A stretch of DNA of 24,307 nucleotides from a virus. Shown piece after piece: positions 18,877 through 24,307 of the stretch (positions are counted from its first letter, which is position 1; the number at the start of each line of letters is the position of its first letter). The translations under genes and the position numbers were made by a program. Where the stretch lies: IMG/VR virus record IMGVR_UViG_3300020185_000257, positions 1 through 24,307 of that record. The stretch is one strand, 5' to 3'. The notes beneath the pieces were generated by a model that made no database searches, had not been told where the DNA came from, and worked only from the letters and a program-made list of their open reading frames with translations.

Positions 18877-19680
18877 ATGGCAAACACTACTTCACAATCT
18901 TATTCATTCGATCAGAATTTTTCAATTGATGAAATTATTGAAGACGCTTACGAGCGTATTGGTTTACAAGGTACAGCCGGACATCAATTAAAAACAGCAA
19001 GAAGATCATTAAACATAATGTTTCAAGAATGGGGAAACAGAGGGATTCATTTTTGGGAAGTTGGAAATGCTAATATTAATTTAATACAAGGTTCTTCTAC
19101 AAATGTAGATGCAACTGCAGAAGGTTCAGGGACCTACACATTTTATAGAAATGCTACAGATGTACCTGGAGGTGGAGAACCACCGCAAGCTGTAACAACA
19201 CCTGTTGCAAATATTTATGGTATTACTGATATTTTAAATTGTACATATAGACAAAACTACAATACTACAAATCAATCAGACACAGGACTAACTAAAGTTG
19301 CAAGAGATTCTTATTCAGCAACAGCAAATAAAGCATCACTTGGAACACCTTCACAATTTTGGGTTCAAAGATTTATAGATAAAGTTACTATTACTGTTTA
19401 CCCTTTACCCAATGCAACAGCAGCAGGAAATTTTTTAAATGTTTATTATGTTAAAAGAATTCAAGATGTTGGAGCTTACACTAACGCATCAGATGCGCCT
19501 TATAGATTTATGCCTTGTATGGTTTCAGGGTTGAGTTATTATTTATCTATGAAGTTTGCACCACAACGAACACAGGAGATGAAGTTGTTGTACGAGGATG
19601 AATTTGCTAGAGCATTAGCTGAAGATGGTTCTGCAGCTAGTACATTTATTACTCCGAAGACATACTATCCAAATATATAA
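18877..19680 (+). CDS. head-tail connector/neck protein (267 aa)
   Basis: ATG after GGGGTTAGCCA. The product opens with SYSFDQNFSIDEIIEDAYERIGLQG, TARRSLNIMFQEWGNRGIHFWEV, a pattern of helical connector proteins that dock below the portal (P22 gp4 / T7 gp11-like adaptors). A Thr/Ala-rich central part is followed by NVYYVKRIQDV, RFMPCMVSGLSYYLSMKFAP and a helical tail. Its stop overlaps the next start (TAATG). The assignment comes from order in the cluster and N-terminal style, so the exact layer of the neck is not known. Confidence 0.6.
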   Translation: MANTTSQSYSFDQNFSIDEIIEDAYERIGLQGTAGHQLKTARRSLNIMFQEWGNRGIHFWEVGNANINLIQGSSTNVDATAEGSGTYTFYRNATDVPGGGEPPQAVTTPVANIYGITDILNCTYRQNYNTTNQSDTGLTKVARDSYSATANKASLGTPSQFWVQRFIDKVTITVYPLPNATAAGNFLNVYYVKRIQDVGAYTNASDAPYRFMPCMVSGLSYYLSMKFAPQRTQEMKLLYEDEFARALAEDGSAASTFITPKTYYPNI

Positions 19681-19871
19681 TGGCTAAAAGATATGAAACA
19701 TCTATGGGTACTTTTAAAAATAGTAAATCAGAACTACAAGGTCTTTCTAGAAAAAAATTAATACAATTATTAGAAGAAGAACCTGCTTTAACTGCTATTC
19801 AAGAATTATTAAATAGTTATAGTACAGGTGGCAACGTAGAAAAAGCTATGGGACCTGGTGGTAAAAAATAA
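19680..19871 (+). CDS. small hypothetical protein with Gly-rich tail (63 aa)
   Basis: Coupled at both ends by TAATG. A helical segment KSELQGLSRKKLIQLLEEEP (about 15-34) is followed by NSYSTGGNVEKAMGPGGKK. The STGG turn is again of the glycine-linker type seen in the giant proteins. Function unknown; likely a virion assembly factor because it sits inside the connector genes. Confidence 0.55.
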   Translation: MAKRYETSMGTFKNSKSELQGLSRKKLIQLLEEEPALTAIQELLNSYSTGGNVEKAMGPGGKK

Positions 19872-20440
19872 TGGCTAGATTTGCAAAAGGTAGAAGAGCA
19901 TTAGCAATTTCTGATAGATCAGGAGCAGCATTTCCATATAATGAAATGGTTAAAGAATGGAATGGATCTTGGGTTCATAATTCTGAATTTGAAGCTAAAC
20001 AACCACAACTAGAACCACATCCCGTTGGTGCAGATCCACAAGGATTAATGCATGCAAGACCAGCTAGAGTAGAGTTTCCTACATTAGATATTTTACAAAA
20101 TAATCCTTTTCAAACCTATCAAGTAGGTTCTGCAATTATCAATGTTATTTTACCGGGTCATGGTTATACAACAGGTGATGTAAAAAGATTTAGAGGATCA
20201 CCCACTACAGCAGGTGCTTTTAATACACCAAATAGTGTAGGAGGTATAACAGGATCTACGATTGCAAAAGCTGCTGGATATACTATAACTGTAGGTAAAT
20301 TTATTAATGGTGCTACAAATACAGATCTTTCTAACGGAACAGATTGGTTTTATTTTAGCGCTGACACAAACGCAACAAGCGTTGTAAACGGAGGAGGAGG
20401 TTTTCCAGTCTCAGTTGGACCGGTAACTTTACAAGCATAA
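19871..20440 (+). CDS. conserved neck-region protein (189 aa)
   Basis: Overlaps both neighbours by one base. The N-terminus MARFAKGRRALAISDRSGAAFPYNEMVKEWNGSWVH and following VEFPTLDILQNNPFQTYQVGS, PGHGYTTGDVKRFRGSPT are blocks familiar from virion proteins encoded between connector genes in marine phages (memory; cited in part). The end is Gly/Val-rich with VVNGGGGFPVSVGPVTLQA, a possible beta sandwich. Probably a structural protein at the head-tail interface. Confidence 0.6.
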   Translation: MARFAKGRRALAISDRSGAAFPYNEMVKEWNGSWVHNSEFEAKQPQLEPHPVGADPQGLMHARPARVEFPTLDILQNNPFQTYQVGSAIINVILPGHGYTTGDVKRFRGSPTTAGAFNTPNSVGGITGSTIAKAAGYTITVGKFINGATNTDLSNGTDWFYFSADTNATSVVNGGGGFPVSVGPVTLQA

Positions 20441-21174
20441 TGGCAGGATATACTTATTCAGAATTAACCGATGACATTAGAAACTACACAGAAGTAGATA
20501 GTAATGTATTTACTGCTGCAGTAATAAACAGATTTTTAGAAAACGCTGAACATAGAATTAACTTAGAGTGTCCTATGGATTCAGATAGAAAACAAGCAGA
20601 AGCACAATTTGCACAAAATTTTAATTCAATTACAATGCCAACTAAAGCTTTATTTGTAAGAGGTATAGAAGTATTTAATTCTACAGTTAATACCGAGGGC
20701 CAAGGTCAATGGTTAGAGAGACGTGATCAGACATTCATATCAGAGTATGTAGGAGAACTAACAGGTGATTCTGGAGGACAAACAGGTCAAGATGTAACCG
20801 GTCTTCCTAAGTATTATTCTATGTTTGGTGGAGCAACAACGGGAGAAAATTCAGCTACATCAGGAGCGGTTTATCTTGCACCAACACCCGATGCTAATTA
20901 TAAATATATTATTCATTATAACGTAATGCCTGGAGGTTTAGAGGACAATACGGGTGGAACTTATATTAGTAATTATTTCCCTCAAGGGTTATTATATGCG
21001 TGTTTAGTAGAGGCATTTATGTTCTTAAAAGGACCTCAAGATATGTTGACACTATATGAAAATAAGTATAAAACTTCTTTACAATCCTTTGCAGCAATGC
21101 AAATTGGAAGAAGAAGAAGAGACGATTACACGGATGGTACAATAAGAATACCAATCGAGTCACCGCCTCAGTAA
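20440..21174 (+). CDS. phage adaptor / tail tubular-like protein (244 aa)
   Basis: Starts in TAATG with the previous gene. The N-terminal helical section (MAGYTYSELTDDIRNYTEVD, FLENAEHRINLECPMDSDRKQAEAQF) and a C-terminal helical section (FPQGLLYACLVEAFMFLKGPQDM, YENKYKTSLQSF) enclose a beta-rich middle. This is the standard layout of short-tail adaptors attached to portals (SU10 adaptor / T7 gp11-like). Ends with a basic patch IGRRRRDDYTDG. Confidence in the family is moderate, as it rests on architecture and position. Confidence 0.65.
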   Translation: MAGYTYSELTDDIRNYTEVDSNVFTAAVINRFLENAEHRINLECPMDSDRKQAEAQFAQNFNSITMPTKALFVRGIEVFNSTVNTEGQGQWLERRDQTFISEYVGELTGDSGGQTGQDVTGLPKYYSMFGGATTGENSATSGAVYLAPTPDANYKYIIHYNVMPGGLEDNTGGTYISNYFPQGLLYACLVEAFMFLKGPQDMLTLYENKYKTSLQSFAAMQIGRRRRDDYTDGTIRIPIESPPQ

Positions 21175-21191
21175 TTAGGGGATAAAAAATT

Positions 21192-21632
21192 ATGGCAATA
21201 ACATCAGCAATATGTAACAGTTTTAAAACAGAGATTTTAACAGCAGTTCACAATTTTACAGCAACAACAGGTGACACATTTAATTTAGCTTTATACACAA
21301 GTAGTGCTACTTTAGATAAAACAACAACAGCTTACAGTGATACAAACGAAATTACAAATGATGCAGGTTCAGCTTACACTGCAAAAGGAGAAGCACTTAC
21401 AAGTGTAACACCGGCTTTATCTGGCGACACAGCTTGTTGTGATTTTGCAGACGTGTCTTGGACATCAGCATCTTTTACAGCTAACGGTTGTTTAATTTTT
21501 AATGACTCTGCAGCAGGCGATCCATCAGTTTGTGCGATTGCATTTGGCGGAGATAAAACTGCAACTAACGGAACTTTTACAATTCAGTTTCCAACAGCTG
21601 ACGCATCAGACGCAATTATCAGAATAGCATAG
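21192..21632 (+). CDS. conserved tail structural protein (146 aa)
   Basis: ATG after AGGGGATAAAAAATT. The product shows CNSFKTEILTAVHNFTATTGDTFNLALYTSSATLDKTTTAY (cited in part), then DFADVSWTSASFTANGCLIFNDS, IAFGGDKTATNGTFTIQFPTADASDAIIRIA. The 'HNF--TTGDTF-LALYTSSA' and 'FGGDKTATNGTFTIQFPTADA' blocks are highly conserved in marine phage proteins encoded before the tail fibres (memory). It is beta-rich and probably a tail-tip or fibre-attachment component. Followed by a ten-base gap with a GGAG site. Confidence 0.6.
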   Translation: MAITSAICNSFKTEILTAVHNFTATTGDTFNLALYTSSATLDKTTTAYSDTNEITNDAGSAYTAKGEALTSVTPALSGDTACCDFADVSWTSASFTANGCLIFNDSAAGDPSVCAIAFGGDKTATNGTFTIQFPTADASDAIIRIA

Positions 21633-21641
21633 GAGTAAAAC

Positions 21642-22712
21642 ATGGCTGACGTTACAGTATTAGTAACGGGTCAACAAGCCATTGTTAACCCTACAACATG
21701 GAATGCATCCAATGTAAATTGGGGCGCAGGTTCATGGAACGTGGGTGGTGATCTAGATCAAAATATTCTTCAAGGTTGGGGACATCCTCAATGGGGACAA
21801 GCAGATTGGGGTGACGCAGATTATTACGATACAGGTTGGGGTAGAGATAAATGGGGATCACAAGTTTGGGGTGGTACATTTAATGTTGATGTAATTCTAA
21901 ATGGAGTTAGTGCAACTACAGATGTAGGGTCTTTAACAAATGTTATTTCAGTATCTGAAACTTTAACAGGAATTGAGTCAACATCAGACGTAGGAAGTTT
22001 AACACTTGATATTTCAGTATCTCAAACTTTAACAGGTCAACAAGCAACATCAACGACAGGGTTATTAGACCCATCAGATTTAATTATAGGTTTAACTGGA
22101 TTAAGTGCAACATCAACAACAGGTTCTTTAGATCCGGCAGATGTTATAGGTTTAACTGGATTAGAATCAACTTCTACAATTGGAGATCTATTAATACCAA
22201 ATGTTGGAATTCCTTTAATAGGACTTGAAGCAACATCGGCATTAGGAGAATTTGTTATTGAATCAGGAGTTGTTGTTGCCCCATCTGGAGTAGGTTCTAC
22301 TTCTGCATTAGGTAATGTAATAGTTCCAAATGAAGATGTATCTTTAACAGGACTTGAAGCAACATCTAGTTTAGGTAATCCAACAATCAGCATCTCAGTA
22401 TCTCCAATTTTAACAGGAGTTGAATCAACATCAGCAGTAGGTTTATTGGCTCCGGCAGACGTTATAGGTTTAACAGGAGTTCAGTCAACATCAGCAGTTG
22501 GAGTAATATCTCCAACAGAAATGACAGTTGGATTAACGGGCCAAGAAGCAGTGTCTAGTGTTAATGCAGAAGGTTTAATTCTTAGATACTATGGAGATCT
22601 TGTACCTAAAACAAGCACAGGATACACAACAGAAACACCTAAGACATCAGTCAGTGGTTACTCTGCTAAAACACCTAAAACAAGTACAGGATATACAACT
22701 AAAACACCTTAG
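21642..22712 (+). CDS. repeat-built tail/virion protein (356 aa)
   Basis: Three parts: (a) a tryptophan-rich N-terminus, residues 20-77, nine Trp of which six stand at 46, 51, 56, 66, 71 and 76, with Tyr at the missing position 61; (b) residues 85-311, eleven tandem repeats of about 20-22 residues with core LTG-(E/Q/S)-(A/S)TS-x-x-G, lysine-free and rich in Thr, Ser, Val and Leu; (c) residues 323-356, three copies of KTSTGYTTKTP-like sequence. Part (b) looks like a beta-solenoid or beta-strand repeat stalk. It is likely a fibre or adhesin-like appendage protein. The GGAGTAAAAC ribosome-binding site suits the ATG. Confidence 0.6.
   Translation: MADVTVLVTGQQAIVNPTTWNASNVNWGAGSWNVGGDLDQNILQGWGHPQWGQADWGDADYYDTGWGRDKWGSQVWGGTFNVDVILNGVSATTDVGSLTNVISVSETLTGIESTSDVGSLTLDISVSQTLTGQQATSTTGLLDPSDLIIGLTGLSATSTTGSLDPADVIGLTGLESTSTIGDLLIPNVGIPLIGLEATSALGEFVIESGVVVAPSGVGSTSALGNVIVPNEDVSLTGLEATSSLGNPTISISVSPILTGVESTSAVGLLAPADVIGLTGVQSTSAVGVISPTEMTVGLTGQEAVSSVNAEGLILRYYGDLVPKTSTGYTTETPKTSVSGYSAKTPKTSTGYTTKTP
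21777..21869 (+). repeat. tryptophan pentad repeats (W-G every five residues)
   Basis: Encodes residues 46-76. Trp at a strict spacing of five, each followed by Gly, with Tyr at position 61 replacing one. DNA shows repeated TGGGG or TGGGGT. Confidence 0.65.
21894..22574 (+). repeat. eleven 20-22-residue tandem repeats
   Basis: Residues 85-311. Cores are LNG/LTG/LIG followed by two residues, ATS or STS, two residues and G (for example LTGLEATSSLG, LTGVESTSAVG, LTGVQSTSAVG). Some neighbouring copies are nearly identical in DNA (ATCAGCAGT-containing blocks), suggesting recent duplication. Confidence 0.75.
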
Positions 22713-22719
22713 TTTATGT

Positions 22720-22748
22720 TTGACTTAAACATGAATTAACAATATAAA
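22720..22748 (+). promoter_or_regulatory. promoter before tail-fibre gene
   Basis: TTGACT (22720-22725) and TATAAA (22743-22748) with a 17-bp spacer, each one mismatch from consensus. The -35 box lies in the dyad ATGTTT (22716-22721) / AAACAT (22727-22732). An AGGAG site at 22760-22764 and ATG 22775 follow. The inverted repeat may be an operator or a weak terminator of the upstream gene. Confidence 0.55.
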
Positions 22749-22774
22749 TAACAACAATTAGGAGTACAAAATTT

Positions 22775-23779
22775 ATGGCATCTACATACACAACTCTCGG
22801 TATAGAGATAATGGCTACTGGCGAAAACGCTGGTACTTGGGGAACAAAAACTAACGCAAATTTAAATTTAGTAGAACAAATTACTGGTGGATATTTAGAA
22901 GTATCAATTGCTGGTGGTGCACAAACAACAGAATTAGATGTTGATGACGGAGCTTTAACAGGTAAAGCTCAAAATAGAATTATAAAACTTACAGGTACAA
23001 TTACAGGAAATCAAACGGTAACCTTACCGGTTTTGATGGAAAATTTTTACATTATTCAAAATGCAACTACAGGTGCATACACTGTTGAATTAAAAGCAGT
23101 TTCCGGTTCAGGGGCCACGGTCACTTGGGCAACGACTGATAAAGGTTGGAAAATAGTATATGCAGATGGTGTTGCAACAAACACAGGTATTTACGACACA
23201 GGTTTTTCAACAACAGATGGAGATGTAACTCTTACTGGAACACAAACTTTAACCAACAAAACTTTAACTAGTCCTAAAATAAATGAAGATGTAGTTGTAA
23301 CTTCTACTGCAACAGAATTAAATATATTAGATGGAGTAACTTCTACTGCAACAGAATTAAATTATTCTGATCTTGCAACACTAGGTACTACTGCTGCTTC
23401 AAAAGTATTTACAGCAGATGCTAACAATCTAACAACAGTTTCAGGTGCTGTAGCAAATGTAGAAGATACATTAACAGATGGTGCTACAATAACTTGGGAT
23501 GTAATTGATTCTCCAGTTGCTAAAGTTACATTAGCTGGAAACAGAACTTTATCTGCACCAAGTGGAACTACTCCTATTGCTGGACAATTTATATCATTAC
23601 TTATTATTCAAGATGGCACAGGTGGCAGAACTATTACTTGGAACGCAGTTTACGAATTTGCAGCAGATACTGCACCGACATTAACAGCAACAGCTAATCT
23701 TGGCGACTTGTTTACCTTTAGATATAATGGTGCAAAGTGGTTAGAGGTTGGAAGAAATTTAGCATTAACTTTATCATAG
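22775..23779 (+). CDS. tail fibre-like protein (334 aa)
   Basis: N-terminal MASTYTTLGIEIMATGENAGTWGTKTN-type sequence (cited in part) is a common virion-attachment start in marine phage fibre proteins. LTNKTLTSPKI (159-169) and two copies of TSTATELN (176-183, 189-196) are known from phage fibre stalk segments. The C-terminal part (about 230-334) is a beta-rich domain with GQFISLLIIQDGTGGRTITWN and YNGAKWLEVGRN, a likely terminal knob. The role is host recognition or binding, inferred from motifs and position. Confidence 0.7.
   Translation: MASTYTTLGIEIMATGENAGTWGTKTNANLNLVEQITGGYLEVSIAGGAQTTELDVDDGALTGKAQNRIIKLTGTITGNQTVTLPVLMENFYIIQNATTGAYTVELKAVSGSGATVTWATTDKGWKIVYADGVATNTGIYDTGFSTTDGDVTLTGTQTLTNKTLTSPKINEDVVVTSTATELNILDGVTSTATELNYSDLATLGTTAASKVFTADANNLTTVSGAVANVEDTLTDGATITWDVIDSPVAKVTLAGNRTLSAPSGTTPIAGQFISLLIIQDGTGGRTITWNAVYEFAADTAPTLTATANLGDLFTFRYNGAKWLEVGRNLALTLS
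23297..23362 (+). repeat. two direct copies of a fibre stalk repeat (39-bp period)
   Basis: A 27-base identical stretch occurs at 23297-23323 and 23336-23362, encoding VTSTATELN twice with a 13-residue period. The perfect identity suggests recent duplication. Confidence 0.8.
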
Positions 23780-23786
23780 GATTATT

Positions 23787-24307
23787 ATGTACGCATTAGT
23801 AGAATCAGGAACAATAACAAAATACTTTAGTTATCCTAAAGGCTTTACTCTAGGAGACAACCAATACCCAGCAGACATATTTATGAAATGGTCTGTTGCA
23901 GAAAAAGAAGCTATTGGAATTTATGAAGTAGTATTTGATAACTCAAATAAAAAAGATGAGAAATGGTACATCAATACTAATCAATCTTATGCTTTTGCTG
24001 ATGGAACTGTAACTGCAAGTTATGGAACAGCTTTTCCTAAGGCTCATGCAGATAGTTTATGGACACAACAAGATTCAGATGATGGAGATTTACCTGATGA
24101 TAAAGAAGTTGGAGATGTAAAAGTTGAGGGTTTAAAAACACAATTAATTAAAACTATCAAACAACAAGCAAGTGGATTATTAGCACCTACTGATTGGTAT
24201 GTTGTTAAAGCAAGTGAAGTATCTGATTATTCTGTACCAACTAATATTGCAACATATAGAGCAAGTGTTAGAACTAAATCAAACGAAATGGAAACTGCAA
24301 TTACAAA
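23787..24307 (+). CDS. tail-fibre assembly-like protein, 3' end cut off by window edge
   Basis: ATG at 23787 follows the fibre stop by seven bases, with AGGATT as a weak ribosome-binding site. 173 residues are visible without a stop. The first part (MYALVESGTITKYFSYPKGF, ADIFMKWSVAEKEAIGIYEV) and the C-terminal part LKTQLIKTIKQQASGLLAPTDWYVVKASEV (cited in part; about 116-145), then VPTNIATYRASVR, resemble phage tail-fibre assembly / DUF4376- or XkdW-type proteins, in which 'TDW-V---E-----P--I--YR--VR' is typical. These act as fibre-folding helpers or tail components. Gene order directly after the fibre gene fits. Confidence 0.6.
   Translation, partial: MYALVESGTITKYFSYPKGFTLGDNQYPADIFMKWSVAEKEAIGIYEVVFDNSNKKDEKWYINTNQSYAFADGTVTASYGTAFPKAHADSLWTQQDSDDGDLPDDKEVGDVKVEGLKTQLIKTIKQQASGLLAPTDWYVVKASEVSDYSVPTNIATYRASVRTKSNEMETAIT

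Noticed and set aside
22037-22393. 118-codon minus-strand frame
   Set aside because: It is the reverse reading of the tandem repeats in the 356-aa gene. Repetitive coding sequence often leaves open antisense frames.

Overview
This window is a piece of a double-stranded DNA phage genome. It is visibly AT-rich, tightly packed and transcribed entirely on the + strand. From the recognisable genes (TerL, a P22-style long portal, a GroES-like co-chaperonin, scaffold, HK97-fold capsid, short-tail adaptor and fibre proteins, no tape measure) it is most likely a short-tailed (podovirus-like) tailed phage. Many of the small proteins and the recurring peptide GGRAGY remind me of uncultured marine (Mediterranean-type) and SAR11-type phages. 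That affiliation is from memory and base composition, not from a search, so the host (an AT-rich marine alphaproteobacterium) is inference.

Layout. (1) 1-2077: an early-type block of small genes of unknown function. Four genes follow near-identical 50-60 bp cassettes with a TTGACA -35 box, an imperfect or perfect dyad covering the spacer and -10 box, and a TACAGGAG ribosome-binding site. (2) 2078-2294: a non-coding junction with compact hairpins and an extended -10 promoter. (3) 2322-9382: terminase large subunit, then two very large unknown proteins (966 and 851 aa) carrying repeated glycine-rich linkers, one of them with an internal twin-arginine-like segment, then a 49-aa protein. (4) 9393-11876: portal. 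(5) 11902-14002: ten small genes in stop/start-overlapping chains, including a holin-like membrane protein, a one-EF-hand 41-mer, a cysteine-rich protein and several lysine-rich proteins. (6) 13950-17450: GroES-like protein, scaffold, conserved pre-capsid protein, decoration-like protein, major capsid protein, closed by an intrinsic terminator. (7) 17514-21174: small proteins, a structured leader with a promoter, and the head-tail connector/adaptor genes. (8) 21192-24307: tail-tip and fibre genes, including an 11-repeat protein with a tryptophan-pentad N-terminus, and a fibre-assembly-like gene that runs off the end.

How it fits together: TerL and portal package DNA into a shell built from scaffold, capsid and decoration proteins, with a phage GroES-like lid probably helping fold the capsid through host GroEL. 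Adaptor and fibre genes complete a short tail. The two giant proteins lie in the packaging/head operon and are probably virion or ejection-related, but their function is unknown. No integrase, replication, lysin or tRNA gene is visible, and no small terminase was recognised.
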